This document shows positions 35,177 to 45,913 of a DNA stretch of 64,000 nucleotides, piece by piece. The stretch covers positions 54,285-118,284 of the forward strand of contig NZ_LMPP01000005.1 of the NCBI RefSeq assembly GCF_001423885.1. Reading direction: 5' to 3'. This DNA comes from Rathayibacter sp. Leaf185. GTDB lineage: Bacteria > Actinomycetota > Actinomycetes > Actinomycetales > Microbacteriaceae. Positions within the stretch are counted from its first letter, which is position 1. Every line of letters begins with the position of its first letter. The translations under genes and the position numbers were made by a program. The notes beneath the pieces are model-generated. The model was given only the letters and a program-made list of their open reading frames with translations, did no database searches and was not told the DNA's origin.

Positions 35177-36073
35177 TCACGCGGCGAGGTCCGTGTCGAT
35201 CCGCCCGGGAGCCCGGCTCGCCTGCTCGAGGGCGCAGACCAGTCGGCGGGCTTCCGGGTCGTGCGGGTCGGAGCGCACCGCCCAGCTCGCCAGTCGAACG
35301 GCGTCCTCCCGTCTGCCGGCGGCCCACGTCACGGAGGCCAGTACGACGAGCACCGGAGCACGCTCTGTGGCGGGAGCCGACGCCGCCGCCGCCCCGAGCA
35401 GCTCGAGCAGCTGACTCGACGGAGGCCGGTTCGAGGCGGCAGCGATCCGGAGTGCGTGCTCGCGCCAGCCCTGGCGCTGGGCGCAGACGATCAGGGCGGC
35501 CACGGCCTGGGATCGACGCTCGCAGCACCACCCGGCCGCAGCACGACGCAAGAGCGCATCGACGCTCGACCGGACGGACTCGGAGAGCTCGGCCCGCGGA
35601 TGGCGGTCGAGCAGGAGATCAACTTGCGCGCCGACGGCCCTCGCCTCGCTGCGATCGACATCGGGAAGCAGCCGCCGCTCCGCTGGCACCCCCGGCGAAC
35701 CTCCTCTCTCCCCCCGCGCTCCTGAGGGGCTCCCGGGGTCGACCACGACGTCGAGATCATGGATACCCACGCGTCGGGCGGCCGCGATGAGGGCGTCGGT
35801 GAGCACTCGGTTCTGCGGCTCGTCCGGGCGCTCGGTGTAAACGACGGCGACGACGGCCTCCGCGCGCCCGAAGCATCCGAGCGCGCCGATGAATGCGCGA
35901 GCGCAGGGCGGCGCGTCCTCCGCGGGAAGATCGAAGCGGAGAGCGCCGGTCGCTCGGCCCTGCCTCAGAGGGACGAGCACCACGCTCTCGCGGGGTGAGA
36001 AGCCGACGAGGTCGGGGATCGAGGCGACGATGCGGTGGGAGGTGCGGTGGGGTTCGAGTGCCGTGAGTGTCAT
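35177..36073 (-). CDS. DUF4192 domain protein
   Basis: A 298-residue actinobacterial protein of unknown function. The DUF4192 pattern is visible: VASIPDLVGFSPRESVVLVPLRQGRATGALRFDLP near the start (given by its FSPRESVVLVPL core), an alpha/beta segment EAVVAVVYTERP, and a helical, Ala/Arg-rich C-terminal half with GWREHALRIAAASNRPP and a TPR-like end (AVRSDPHDPEARRLV). The protein is soluble and has no catalytic signature. The ATG at 36073 has CACGAT ending 6 nt upstream. Convergent with the aminotransferase gene (20-nt gap) and divergent from ogt. Confidence 0.72.
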   Translation of the reverse strand: MTLTALEPHRTSHRIVASIPDLVGFSPRESVVLVPLRQGRATGALRFDLPAEDAPPCARAFIGALGCFGRAEAVVAVVYTERPDEPQNRVLTDALIAAARRVGIHDLDVVVDPGSPSGARGERGGSPGVPAERRLLPDVDRSEARAVGAQVDLLLDRHPRAELSESVRSSVDALLRRAAAGWCCERRSQAVAALIVCAQRQGWREHALRIAAASNRPPSSQLLELLGAAAASAPATERAPVLVVLASVTWAAGRREDAVRLASWAVRSDPHDPEARRLVCALEQASRAPGRIDTDLAA

Positions 36074-36079
36074 GCGGAG

Positions 36080-36085
36080 ATCGTG
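36080..36085 (-). promoter_or_regulatory. Possible -10 box of the DUF4192 gene (leaderless)
   Basis: CACGAT on the minus strand, 6 nt before ATG 36073. Confidence 0.4.
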
Positions 36086-36310
36086 GCCGGGGTGACCTCG
36101 CCCGCGCGGATCGTCCTCCCGATCTGGAGACAACCGCCTCGATCGACACCTGTGGAGGGCTGAGGCGGTCGGCCGTCGCGCGACCGCGACGCGCACGTGT
36201 TCTTCGTGACCGCGGACGAGGCGGTCGGCGCAGCACTCCTCCCCAGGCGCCCCTTCGCGGACTTCTGCACCGATGTCCGATTCCCGCGAGAGGGGCAGCA
36301 GGGCCGTCGT

Positions 36311-36316
36311 TATTCT
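36311..36316 (+). promoter_or_regulatory. -10 box of ogt (leaderless)
   Basis: TATTCT, 6 nt before ATG 36323. It rules against upstream in-frame starts such as 36197. Confidence 0.6.
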
Positions 36317-36322
36317 CGGCGT

Positions 36323-36817
36323 ATGAGAATGATTCCCCTTCATGTCCGACGCGTCGACAGCCCGCTCGGTCGCATCGAAGTCGGCAGTGACGGCGAGTCC
36401 ATCGTGTCGCTCTTCATCGAGAGCGGCGGAGCACTCCCCCATGACCACCTGCCCGCCGGCGACCTCGACGTCCTCGAGAGAGCGGCGCTTCAGCTCGCCG
36501 AGTACTTCGCCGGAGAGCGACGGCGGTTCGACCTGCCGATCGTCCTCCAGGGCACGCCCTTCCAGCTCGAGATCTGGAGCGAGCTGCAACGGGTCGACTG
36601 GGGAGAGATCACCTCTTACGGGGCGCTCGGTCAGGCGACCGGCCGACTCCGCTCCGGCCGTCCGATCGGAGGAGCGGTCGGCGCCAACCCGATCCCCATC
36701 ATCGTGGGCTGCCACCGAGTCCTCGCGGGCGACGGACGCATCACCGGATTCAGCGCCGGCGAGGGCATTGCGACGAAGGCCTGGCTGCTCGATCACGAAG
36801 GGATCGCGCACCGATGA
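36323..36817 (+). CDS. ogt: Methylated-DNA-[protein]-cysteine S-methyltransferase, GCHR variant
   Basis: Repairs O6-alkylguanine by transferring the alkyl group to its own cysteine (suicide enzyme). The 164-residue protein has an N-terminal RNase H-like region (DSPLGRIEVGSDGE), the FQLEIWSELQRVDWGEITSYGALGQATG helix-turn-helix block (core ITSYGALG), the Asn hinge in VGANPIPIIVG and the acceptor loop. The acceptor reads GCHRV instead of the near-universal PCHRV; the reactive Cys, His and Arg are retained. GFSAGEGIATKAWLLDHEG ends the protein as usual. The TGA overlaps the ATG of tag (ATGA), so the two alkylation-repair proteins are co-made. Confidence 0.87.
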   Translation: MRMIPLHVRRVDSPLGRIEVGSDGESIVSLFIESGGALPHDHLPAGDLDVLERAALQLAEYFAGERRRFDLPIVLQGTPFQLEIWSELQRVDWGEITSYGALGQATGRLRSGRPIGGAVGANPIPIIVGCHRVLAGDGRITGFSAGEGIATKAWLLDHEGIAHR

Positions 36818-37407
36818 CGCTCGCTGATGGCCTCGTCGCCGGAGACGACGGACTCACGCGATGCGCGTGGAGCGCCGCCGACCCGGAGTACCGCCGCTAT
36901 CACGACGAGGAGTGGGGCACCCCGCTCCACGGCGATCGGGAGCTCTTCGAGAAGATCTGCCTCGAGGGCTTCCAGTCCGGTCTGTCGTGGATCACGATCC
37001 TCCGCAAGCGCCCGCGCTTCCGCGAGGTCTTCCACGACTTCGAGCTCGAGACCGTCTCGCAGATGGGCGAGGAGGACGTCGACCGCCTCATGGACGACCC
37101 CGGCATCATCCGCAATCGGGCCAAGATCCTGGCGACCGTCGACAACGCCCGGGCAGCGCTCGTGCTCCGCGAGCGCGACGGCGAGGGAGCGATCGACCGC
37201 CTCGTCTGGTCCTTCGAAGAGCCTGCGCCAACCGCTCCGAAGACCATCAAGGAGATCCCGACGGCGACTCCCGCCTCATTGGCGCTGTCCAAGGCCCTGC
37301 GCAAGGCTGGATTCCGTTTCGTCGGTCCGACCACGATGTACGCCCTGCTGCAGTCGGCCGGAGTCGTCGATGACCATCTCGCCGGCTGCTTCCGCGCCGC
37401 AGCCTAG
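36814..37407 (+). CDS. tag: Tag, 3-methyladenine DNA glycosylase I
   Basis: Excises 3-methyladenine from alkylated DNA. The 197-residue protein has the N-terminal RCAW and YHDEEWGTPLHGDRELFEKI blocks, LEGFQSGLSWITILRKRPRFREVF with the base-stacking aromatics, the IRNRAKILATVDNARA helix-hairpin-helix, and the C-terminal FRFVGPTTMYALLQSAGVVDDHLAGC (core FVGPTTMYALLQ). Cys17, His30 and the final His-x3-Cys are the expected zinc ligands. Its start overlaps ogt by 4 nt; only 4 nt separate its stop from the convergent yaaA stop. Confidence 0.95.
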   Translation: MTLADGLVAGDDGLTRCAWSAADPEYRRYHDEEWGTPLHGDRELFEKICLEGFQSGLSWITILRKRPRFREVFHDFELETVSQMGEEDVDRLMDDPGIIRNRAKILATVDNARAALVLRERDGEGAIDRLVWSFEEPAPTAPKTIKEIPTATPASLALSKALRKAGFRFVGPTTMYALLQSAGVVDDHLAGCFRAAA

Positions 37408-37411
37408 AGCG

Positions 37412-38164
37412 TCAGCCTTCGCGCACCACTAGATCGATCTCGCCCGTCTCGCCGTTCGGAGACAGCTCGAACCCCCTACCGCCCGCCCACTCCGCGAGCT
37501 CCTCGATCGAGTCCGACCGGACCCCGTCCTCGACGAGCGCGCGGACGAAGCGTCCCTTCCCCTGCTTGTTGAAGTGGTTGAGGTTGCGGAGAGTCCCCGA
37601 CGCGTCCCTCGACCGCACCCGTACGAAACGACGGTCCTCGCCCCGAACGAGCGGCCCGAGCGCCGCGTACGCCTCGCTCCGCAGGTCCAGGACGAGACCG
37701 CTCAGGCCGGCGATCACCTCCGCGGCGGACTGCGCCCACCAGCGCTTGAGCGGGAAACCAGGGATCCGGGAGTCGTGCGAGAGGCGGTAGGCGGGGATCG
37801 CGTCGAGCGCACGCACAGGCCCCCAGAGGGCCGAATGGATGACGACGATCTGCCCGAGGACCTCCTGCGCGCCGGTTGTGAGCGATCCTGCGTCGAGCGC
37901 ATCGAAGAGCACTCCGTCGAAGCGGTCGACAGCGGCCATCCCGAGCGGTGACACGAGCGCCGCGTTCCGGTCGATCTCGTCGAGCTGTCGCGGCCCGAGC
38001 TTGAGCGCCCGCGTCGAGAGCTCCCTGTCGCGGGAGAGCTCGACCAGAGCGTCGCGGAGCAGTCGCCGCCGATCCGTCAGCTCGGGGAATGCAAGGTCCT
38101 CGAGCACGAACGGCGACGAACCGCCGCTCCGCTTGGTCTCGGACGGCGGAAGCAGGACGTGCAC
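37412..38164 (-). CDS. yaaA: YaaA family protein (peroxide stress, DUF328/UPF0246)
   Basis: A 250-residue YaaA homologue. In E. coli YaaA limits intracellular iron damage during peroxide stress and binds DNA; the same role here is inference. Sequence hallmarks: VHVLLPPSETKRSGG at the N-terminus, ALKLGPRQLDEIDRN (actinobacterial variant), PAYRLSHDSRIPG, KRWWAQSAAEVIAG, LVLDLRSEAYAALGP and the C-terminal LNHFNKQGKGRFVRALVEDG with NKxxKG basic motif. The GTG start at 38164 follows AAGGAG by 4 nt. An upstream extension to 38326 would run through the atp terminator and is rejected. It may be cotranscribed with tag's opposite strand only by antisense overlap. Confidence 0.88.
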   Translation of the reverse strand: MHVLLPPSETKRSGGSSPFVLEDLAFPELTDRRRLLRDALVELSRDRELSTRALKLGPRQLDEIDRNAALVSPLGMAAVDRFDGVLFDALDAGSLTTGAQEVLGQIVVIHSALWGPVRALDAIPAYRLSHDSRIPGFPLKRWWAQSAAEVIAGLSGLVLDLRSEAYAALGPLVRGEDRRFVRVRSRDASGTLRNLNHFNKQGKGRFVRALVEDGVRSDSIEELAEWAGGRGFELSPNGETGEIDLVVREG

Positions 38165-38194
38165 AGGACTCCTTCTCGGGCGGGCGCAGACGAC

Positions 38195-38233
38195 GGAGGG
38201 GCCGGGCGATCTCGATGATCGCCCGGCCCCTCC
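38195..38233 (-). terminator. Terminator of the ATP synthase operon
   Basis: A perfect 16-bp stem (ggaggggccgggcgat) with a 7-nt loop, 25 nt beyond the atpC stop and just before the yaaA start. Confidence 0.85.
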
Positions 38234-38258
38234 GGATGCCGCGGTGCGCGGCGGTGGT

Positions 38259-38522
38259 TCAGACGAGTGCCGCCTCGCGGGCGACGACCGTGACGACGTC
38301 GTTCTCGACCGAGAGGAAGCCGTCATCGGCCTGCGCGGTGATGCGCGTGCCGTCGACCGCGGTCACTCGGACCTCACCGGAGGCGAGGATCGCGAGCAGC
38401 GGCTCGTGACCCGCCAGGATCCCGATCTCGCCCTCGACGGTGCGAGCGGTGAGCTGACGGGCCTCGCCCGCCCAGACCTCCGCCGTCGCGGAGACGACGC
38501 TGACCCTCAGAGTGCCGGCCAT
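38259..38522 (-). CDS. atpC: AtpC, ATP synthase epsilon subunit
   Basis: Central-stalk subunit that couples rotation and restrains ATP hydrolysis. The 87-residue protein has the N-terminal beta-sandwich (LRVSVVSATAEVWAGEARQL, TVEGEIGILAGHEPLLAIL) but almost none of the C-terminal helical hairpin found in the 130-residue enterobacterial protein; such short forms are common in actinobacteria. ATG 38522 is 2 nt after the atpD stop; an upstream alternative at 38555 would add an atypical tail inside atpD. Last gene of the operon. Confidence 0.93.
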   Translation of the reverse strand: MAGTLRVSVVSATAEVWAGEARQLTARTVEGEIGILAGHEPLLAILASGEVRVTAVDGTRITAQADDGFLSVENDVVTVVAREAALV

Positions 38523-38524
38523 GA

Positions 38525-40012
<1,488 letters not shown>

Positions 40013-40067
40013 CTAGGTCTCACCGCTCCCGGAGGGCGGAGTCTTCGTGTCTGGGGAGGAGAGCCGT

Positions 40068-40964
40068 CTACTTCTTGGACGACAGGGCGTCGGCGCCGCC
40101 GACGATCTCCGCGATCTGCTGCGTGATCTCGGTCTGGCGCGCGTTGTTGGCGAGCCGCGTGTAGGTCTTGATGAGCGTGTCGGCGTTGTCGCTCGCCGAC
40201 TTCATCGCCTTCTGACGTGCCGCGTGCTCGGACGCCGCCGACTGCAGCATCGCGTTGAAGATGCGGCTCTCGACGTAGACCGGCAGGAGGCGGTCGAGGA
40301 CCGTCTCGGGGTCGGGCTCGAACTCGTAGAGCGGATAGAGATCGGTGTTCTGATCCTCCGCCCCCTCGACGACCTCGAGCGGCAGGAGCCGGACGACCGT
40401 CGGCTGCTGCGTGACCATGCTGACGAAGCGGTTGTAGACGAGGTGGATCTCGTCCACTCCGCCCTCCTCGTCATCGAGGTTGTACGACTCGACGACCGCA
40501 TCCGCGATCTCCTTCGCCGTCTCGAACAGGGGCTGGTCGGTACCGCCGGTCCAGATTCGCACGCTGGGGCGCTTCCGGAACGAGAAGTATGCGTTCGCCT
40601 TGCGGCCGACGAGGTAGAAGACGACCTCCTTGCCCTCGCTGCGCAGGAGCGATGCGAGCTCCTCCGCCTCCTTGAGCACGCTCGAGGAGAAGGCGCCCGC
40701 GAGGCCGCGGTCGGAGGTGAAGATCACGATCGCGGCCGTGTCGAGCTTCTCGCGCTCGGTCGTGAGCGGGTGCTCGACGTTCGAGTAGGTCGCGACGGCC
40801 GACACGGCGCGCGTGATCGCGTTCGAGTACGGGGCTGCGGCAGCGACGCGGTTCTGCGCCTTCTGGATGCGCGAGGCCGAGATCAGCTCCATGGCCCGAG
40901 TGATCTTCTTGGTCGTCTGGGCCGAACGGATCTTCGACCGGTAGACCCGAAGTTGCGCTCCCAT
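40068..40964 (-). CDS. atpG: AtpG, ATP synthase gamma subunit
   Basis: Rotor shaft of F1. The 298-residue protein has the N-terminal helix ([37 protein letters not shown]), a Rossmann-like middle ([21 protein letters not shown]) and the C-terminal helix ([17 protein letters not shown] region, with [20 protein letters not shown]). It has the slightly longer actinobacterial insert around 195-225 ([15 protein letters not shown]). Standard operon position between atpA and atpD. Confidence 0.97.
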   Translation of the reverse strand: MGAQLRVYRSKIRSAQTTKKITRAMELISASRIQKAQNRVAAAAPYSNAITRAVSAVATYSNVEHPLTTEREKLDTAAIVIFTSDRGLAGAFSSSVLKEAEELASLLRSEGKEVVFYLVGRKANAYFSFRKRPSVRIWTGGTDQPLFETAKEIADAVVESYNLDDEEGGVDEIHLVYNRFVSMVTQQPTVVRLLPLEVVEGAEDQNTDLYPLYEFEPDPETVLDRLLPVYVESRIFNAMLQSAASEHAARQKAMKSASDNADTLIKTYTRLANNARQTEITQQIAEIVGGADALSSKK

Positions 40965-41009
40965 GTGTCTCCTGTAGTCCTTGTGTGTCGAATCGCCGGG
41001 GTGCCGCTG

Positions 41010-42647
41010 TTAGCGGCGACCCTTCACGATCTTCTCCTGGCCGACCTCGTCGGCCGAGATGGCCTGGTGCTCCTCGCGCCCGACGGAGGCGAGCGGCTTG
41101 CCCTCGCCCGTCTGGAACTCGAGCTTGAAGCCGTCGACGGCCCGGTCGAGCTCCTTCACGGTGTCGTCCGAGAGGACGTTGGTGTCGCGCAGAGTGCTCA
41201 GGACCTGGGTGTTGCGTCCGAGGTAGTCGAGCAGCTCGCGCTCGAAGCGCAGCACGTCGGGCACGGGGACCTCGTCGAGCTTGCCGTTGGTGCCGGCCCA
41301 GATCGAGACGACCTGCTCCTCGACGGGATACGGCGAGTACTGCGGCTGCTTGAGCAGCTCGGTGAGGCGGGCACCTCGGGCGAGCTGACGGCGCGACGCG
41401 GCGTCGAGGTCGGAGGCGAACATCGCGAAGGCCTCGAGCGAGCGGTACTGCGCGAGCTCGAGCTTCAGCGTGCCGGACACCTTCTTGATCGACTTGACCT
41501 GGGCGTCACCACCGACGCGGGAGACCGAGATGCCCACGTCGACCGCCGGACGCTGGTTGGCGTTGAAGAGGTCGGACTGGAGGAAGATCTGGCCGTCGGT
41601 GATCGAGATCACGTTCGTCGGGATGTAGGCCGAGACGTCATTGGCCTTGGTCTCGATGATCGGAAGGCCGGTCATCGAGCCGGCGCCGAGCTCGTCCGAG
41701 AGCTTCGCGCAGCGCTCGAGCAGGCGGGAGTGCAGGTAGAACACGTCGCCGGGGTACGCCTCGCGTCCCGGCGGACGGCGCAGGAGGAGCGACACGGCGC
41801 GGTAGGCCTCGGCCTGCTTCGACAGGTCGTCGAAGATGATCAGCACGTGCTTGCCGCCGTACATCCAGTGCTGGCCGATGGCCGAGCCGGTGTAGGGGGC
41901 GAGGTACTTGAAGCCGGCGGGGTCGGAGGCGGGAGACGCGACGATCGTCGTGTACTCCATCGCTCCGGCGTCCTCGAGCGCGCCCTTCACCGAGGCGATG
42001 GTCGAGCCCTTCTGGCCGATGGCGACGTAGATGCAGCGCACCTGCTTGTTGGTGTCGCCCGACTCCCAGTTGGCCTTCTGGTTGATGATCGTGTCGATGG
42101 CGATGGCCGTCTTGCCGGTCTGGCGGTCGCCGATGATCAGCTGGCGCTGTCCGCGGCCGACGGGGATCATCGCGTCGATGGCCTTGATGCCGGTCTGCAG
42201 CGGCTCGTGGACCGACTTGCGCGACATGACGCCGGGCGCCTGGAGCTCGAGAGCACGGCGGCCCTCGGAGGCGATGTCGCCCAGTCCGTCGATCGGGTTG
42301 CCGAGCGGGTCGACGACGCGGCCGAGGTAGCCGTCTCCGACGGGGACGGAGAGGACCTCGCCCGTGCGGGTGACCTCCATGCCCTCCTCGATGCCGGAGA
42401 ACTCTCCGAGCACGACGACGCCGATCTCGTTCTCGTCGAGGTTCTGGGCGAGGCCCAGCACACCGTTCGAGAAGCGGATGAGCTCATTGGCCATGACGCC
42501 GGGGAGTCCCTCGACGTGGGCGATGCCGTCTGCGGCGTCGATGACGTAGCCGACCTCGGTGGTGGAGGCCTTGCCCGGCTCGTACGACGAGACGAAGTCC
42601 TTCAGCGCGTCGCGGATCTCATCCGGGCTGATGGTGATATCTGCCAT
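41010..42647 (-). CDS. atpA: AtpA, ATP synthase alpha subunit
   Basis: Non-catalytic nucleotide-binding F1 subunit. The 545-residue protein has an N-terminal crown domain, [15 protein letters not shown] (Walker A), [44 protein letters not shown] (core [10 protein letters not shown], with the arginine-finger region downstream at [11 protein letters not shown]) and a C-terminal helical domain. A roughly 30-residue C-terminal extension ([20 protein letters not shown]) is typical of actinobacteria. ATG 42647 is 112 nt after the atpH stop. Confidence 0.98.
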   Translation of the reverse strand: MADITISPDEIRDALKDFVSSYEPGKASTTEVGYVIDAADGIAHVEGLPGVMANELIRFSNGVLGLAQNLDENEIGVVVLGEFSGIEEGMEVTRTGEVLSVPVGDGYLGRVVDPLGNPIDGLGDIASEGRRALELQAPGVMSRKSVHEPLQTGIKAIDAMIPVGRGQRQLIIGDRQTGKTAIAIDTIINQKANWESGDTNKQVRCIYVAIGQKGSTIASVKGALEDAGAMEYTTIVASPASDPAGFKYLAPYTGSAIGQHWMYGGKHVLIIFDDLSKQAEAYRAVSLLLRRPPGREAYPGDVFYLHSRLLERCAKLSDELGAGSMTGLPIIETKANDVSAYIPTNVISITDGQIFLQSDLFNANQRPAVDVGISVSRVGGDAQVKSIKKVSGTLKLELAQYRSLEAFAMFASDLDAASRRQLARGARLTELLKQPQYSPYPVEEQVVSIWAGTNGKLDEVPVPDVLRFERELLDYLGRNTQVLSTLRDTNVLSDDTVKELDRAVDGFKLEFQTGEGKPLASVGREEHQAISADEVGQEKIVKGRR

Positions 42648-42759
42648 GGGAATTCCTATTCGTTGGGTCCGTGCGAGCCGAAGCGGTCGTCGGGGCCTGA
42701 CCTGGATGGTGCGGGGGTCGGAGGCGGCGCGAGCCGCTCCCTGAGGATACGTGCGCCCG

Positions 42760-43554
42760 TCAGGACGCGAGCTGGAGCTTCAGGTCGGAGAGCCGCGCGG
42801 ACACGGTCCCGTCGATGACCTCGTCGCCGACGTGCAGACGCATCCCGCCCAGGAGGGAGGGATCGACGAGCACGTTGACGGAGACCGGGCGGCTGTACTG
42901 ACGCGACAGCGCCGAGCGCAGCCGGTCGAGCTGCCCGGGGGCGAGCGGTGCGGCGACCGAGACCGTGGCGATGGTGAATCCGCCCTGGTCGGCCACGACG
43001 CCCGCGGCGAAGCGGACGAGCTCGGGGATGCGGCGGCCGCGCGGGTGGGCGACGAGCTGGCGGAGGATCGCGAGTGTCTCGGCCGAGGCCTTGCCCTCGA
43101 GCAGGCGCTGCACGAGCGCCACCTTCGAATCGGCCGCGGCGAGCTTGCTGCCGAGCGCGAGCTCGAGCTGCGCGTCGGATGCGACGACCGCGCCGAAGGT
43201 CTGAAGCTCGGTCTCGAGCGACACACCCTCGGGGGCGGAGGACGCGATAGCGCGCACCCCGACCTCCTCGATCCCGGCGACGAGATCGCTCGAGCTCGAC
43301 CAGCGGTGTCCGACCACGACGGTGAGCAGGCGCTTGGCCGGCTCTCCGAACGGACCGAACACACGGGCGACGAGTGAGCGCTTGAGATCGGCGTCCGCAC
43401 TCGGGTCGGAGAGGGCGGAGCGCAGCTGCGCCTGCCCGTCGATGACCCGTGCCGCCTCGAAGAGCTGCTGAGCCGTGTCGAGGGACGCCTGACCGCCGAG
43501 GACGGAGAGCTCCGCCTTCGCCGATGCGAGTGCCTGCCTTGACGCGCTGCCCAT
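42760..43554 (-). CDS. atpH: AtpH, ATP synthase delta subunit
   Basis: Peripheral-stalk subunit joining b to F1. The 264-residue protein shows the OSCP/delta pattern in its C-terminal half: [34 protein letters not shown] and the terminal [19 protein letters not shown]...[26 protein letters not shown] (core [20 protein letters not shown]). It is longer than the E. coli protein (177), as in most actinobacteria. Its ATG overlaps the atpF stop by 1 nt (TGATG). Confidence 0.95.
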   Translation of the reverse strand: MGSASRQALASAKAELSVLGGQASLDTAQQLFEAARVIDGQAQLRSALSDPSADADLKRSLVARVFGPFGEPAKRLLTVVVGHRWSSSSDLVAGIEEVGVRAIASSAPEGVSLETELQTFGAVVASDAQLELALGSKLAAADSKVALVQRLLEGKASAETLAILRQLVAHPRGRRIPELVRFAAGVVADQGGFTIATVSVAAPLAPGQLDRLRSALSRQYSRPVSVNVLVDPSLLGGMRLHVGDEVIDGTVSARLSDLKLQLAS

Positions 43555-44111
43555 CAGCTGCTCGCCTTCTCCGAGGCCTCGAGGTCGGCGAGGAAGCGGT
43601 CCACGATCGCGGACGCCTTCGCGTCGTCGTTGAGGCTCTCGCCGATCACGCCGGAGGCGAGATCGATGGCGAGGGTTCCGACTTCGGAGCGCAGAGCGAC
43701 GACGGCCGCCTGGCGGTCGGCCTCGATCTGGGCGTGCGCATTGTGGAGGATGCGCTCGGCCTCGACCTGCGCCTGCTCCTTCTTCGCCGCCACGATCGCG
43801 TTGCCGTCGGCGTTGGCCTTCTCGCGGATCACTCCGGCCTCGGCGCGGGCCTCGGCCAGCTGAGCGGTGTACTTCTCGAGCGCGAGCTCGGCCTGGCGCT
43901 GAGCCTCGTCGGCCTTCGCGATGTTGCCCTCGATCGCCGCGGAGCGCTCGTCGAGGAGCTTCTGGAGTCGCGGGAGCACCAGCTTCCAGAAGAAGAAGAG
44001 CAGGACGAGGAAGATCACCCCCGACCAGAAGAAGTCGTAGAACTCCGGGATCAGAATGACCGCGGGGACGTCACCTTCTTCCGCAGCGATGTTCACAGCG
44101 GTGCTGAACAC
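43554..44111 (-). CDS. atpF: AtpF, ATP synthase b subunit
   Basis: Membrane-anchored peripheral-stalk subunit of F0. The 185-residue protein has a short exterior N-terminus, one transmembrane helix (about 28-48: FFWSGVIFLVLLFFFWKLVL), and a long charged coiled coil (EGNIAKADEAQRQAELALEKYTAQLAEARAEA) to about residue 170. It starts 2 nt after the atpE stop and overlaps atpH by 1 nt. Confidence 0.96.
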   Translation of the reverse strand: MFSTAVNIAAEEGDVPAVILIPEFYDFFWSGVIFLVLLFFFWKLVLPRLQKLLDERSAAIEGNIAKADEAQRQAELALEKYTAQLAEARAEAGVIREKANADGNAIVAAKKEQAQVEAERILHNAHAQIEADRQAAVVALRSEVGTLAIDLASGVIGESLNDDAKASAIVDRFLADLEASEKASS

Positions 44112-44113
44112 GA

Positions 44114-44362
<249 letters not shown>

Positions 44363-44409
44363 TCAGTGGGGTGATCGTGTGAACGGGCGGGAGCCCGTGA
44401 GTAGTGGGG

Positions 44410-45258
44410 TCAGTGCTCTTCCGCGACGGCCAACTGGATGTAGACCGCGGTGAGGAGGGTGAAGATGTAGGCCTGCAGCACGGCGACCAGCAGCTCGAAG
44501 AGCGTGAACGCGCCTCCGAACCCGAAGGTCAGGATGCCGAAGAGCTTGAAGCCCGGGTCGACCTGCGAGCTGAAGAGGAAGAACTGCGTCGCCGAGAAGC
44601 ACAGCACCAGGAGGAGGTGCCCGACGATCATGTTCATCACGAGCCGCAGCGCGAGCGACAGCGGACGGATGATGAACGTCTGCAGCAGCTCGATCGGCGT
44701 CAGGATGAAGTAGATGAGGAACGGGGCACCGGGCGGGAAGAGGGCGTTCTTGAAGAAGCCCACCCCGCGGTCCTTGATGCCGGCGTAGATGAAGGTGACG
44801 TACGCGACCAGGCCGAGGAAGAGCGGCATGCCGACGACCGAGGTCCCCGCGATGTTCAGGAACGGCACGATGCCGGTCAGGTTCATCGAGATGATCGCGA
44901 AGAAGATCGTCACGAGGATCGGCAGGAACCGGCGCGCGTCCTTCTCGCCGAGGATGTCCTTCGCGATCGTGACGCGCACGAAGTCGAAGGCCATCTCGAC
45001 GACGCTCTGGAAGCGTCCGGGCACGAGGCGCATCTTCCGGGTCCCGAAGTAGAAGAACAGCATCAGTGCGATGACCGCGACGAAGCGGACCAGCATGACG
45101 CGGTTGATCTCGAAGGGGGTGTCCACGAAGAGGAAACCGGGCGGGAAGAACTCGGAGATCGACGGGGTGTGGAAGTCACTCTCACCGGTCGAGGACGAGA
45201 CCAACAGGGTCACAGCGTTAGCAAACAGCGCTAGCTCCTGGAATTCGGGGCGTGGCAC
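44410..45258 (-). CDS. atpB: AtpB, ATP synthase a subunit
   Basis: Proton-channel subunit of F0 (282 residues if started at GTG 45258). About five to six helices are visible; the functional core is IRPLSLALRLVMNMIVGHLLL (about 194-214), with the essential Arg in LALRLVMN, and the final helix FELLVAVLQAYIFTLLTAVYI. The start is uncertain: the first 15-20 residues (PRPEFQELALFANA) are not conserved-looking, and GTG 45213 would begin VTLLVSSS. A stop codon of a possible leader ORF (45331-45260) ends 1 nt before GTG 45258, which would suit reinitiation there. Confidence 0.92.
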   Translation of the reverse strand: MPRPEFQELALFANAVTLLVSSSTGESDFHTPSISEFFPPGFLFVDTPFEINRVMLVRFVAVIALMLFFYFGTRKMRLVPGRFQSVVEMAFDFVRVTIAKDILGEKDARRFLPILVTIFFAIISMNLTGIVPFLNIAGTSVVGMPLFLGLVAYVTFIYAGIKDRGVGFFKNALFPPGAPFLIYFILTPIELLQTFIIRPLSLALRLVMNMIVGHLLLVLCFSATQFFLFSSQVDPGFKLFGILTFGFGGAFTLFELLVAVLQAYIFTLLTAVYIQLAVAEEH

Positions 45259-45469
45259 GTTACAGCTGAACGAATCGAATCGTTCGGACGCAACGCTCTC
45301 GCGACGACGAAAGGTGGGGTCTTCCGCTCAAGCGGCGATCGTACTCGACGGCCGACATCAACGATGAGACGACCTGAGGACACGTTCGCCTGCGGATTCA
45401 TCCCTACTGTAGCAACAGAACGGCCTGAGAGCCGAATCGCGAGGCTCTCAGAAAGCACTCGGCCGGCTC
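45259..45469 (-). promoter_or_regulatory. Upstream region of the atp operon with possible leader ORF
   Basis: Minus-strand TACGAT at 45343-45338 is followed after 6 nt by TTG (45331), opening a 23-codon ORF that ends in TAA at 45262-45260, one base before the atpB GTG. The layout copies the leaderless genes elsewhere in the window, but TTG is a weak leaderless start. The rest of the gap holds the atpI terminator. Confidence 0.35.
45425..45451 (-). terminator. Terminator hairpin after atpI
   Basis: Stem ctgagagcc/ggctctcag (9 bp) with a 9-nt loop, 18 nt past the atpI stop, followed on the minus strand by a moderately T-rich run (gttctgttgct). Confidence 0.6.
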
Positions 45470-45913
45470 TCATCGGGCTATGTCGCTGACGTTCGGGATG
45501 CGCGAGCGGGACACGACGAGCACGTCGATCACGAGCGACCCGAGGACGGCGACGATGATCGTGACGAACATCGCCGTGCTGTTCAGCCAGGGCTGATCGC
45601 GCAGCACCAGGGCGGCGATGATGAAGAGCACGAACTTCGCCAGCCAGGTGCCGAGGACGACGGCGAAGAAGCCGCCGATGTCGAGACGGTTCGCGACGAG
45701 GATGCTCGCGGCGGTGAGGGCGACCATCACACCGCCGACGATCGCGCCGAGCAGGGCTCCGAGCGCCCCCTCCGCCCCTGCTGCGACCGCACCGATCGCG
45801 GCGCCGACCACCGCCAGGACGAGGACGAACACGCCTCCGATGACGAGGGTCCTGCGCAGGACGGGCACTGAGGCGGGCTGCTGGCGGACGACGGCCGGGT
45901 TCTCTCCGGTCAT
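45470..45913 (-). CDS. atpI: AtpI-like membrane protein
   Basis: A 147-residue protein with four hydrophobic segments (about 22-42, 47-72, 79-102, 113-135), located just before the F0 genes as AtpI usually is. AtpI helps c-ring assembly in some bacteria; the sequence itself is poorly conserved, so the name rests on topology and position. Its ATG overlaps the stop of the WecA-type gene by 4 nt (ATGA). A hairpin separates it from atpB, so it may belong more to the tsaC-wecA operon than to the atp operon. Confidence 0.72.
   Translation of the reverse strand: MTGENPAVVRQQPASVPVLRRTLVIGGVFVLVLAVVGAAIGAVAAGAEGALGALLGAIVGGVMVALTAASILVANRLDIGGFFAVVLGTWLAKFVLFIIAALVLRDQPWLNSTAMFVTIIVAVLGSLVIDVLVVSRSRIPNVSDIAR

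Noticed and set aside
38165..38326. N-terminal extension of yaaA
   Set aside because: It runs through the atp terminator hairpin and the end of atpC; the family start VHVLLPPSETKR is at GTG 38164.
40047..42818. 923-codon open frame antisense to atpG and atpA
   Set aside because: Antisense shadow of two strongly conserved genes; the translated product has no domain and spans a true intergenic gap.
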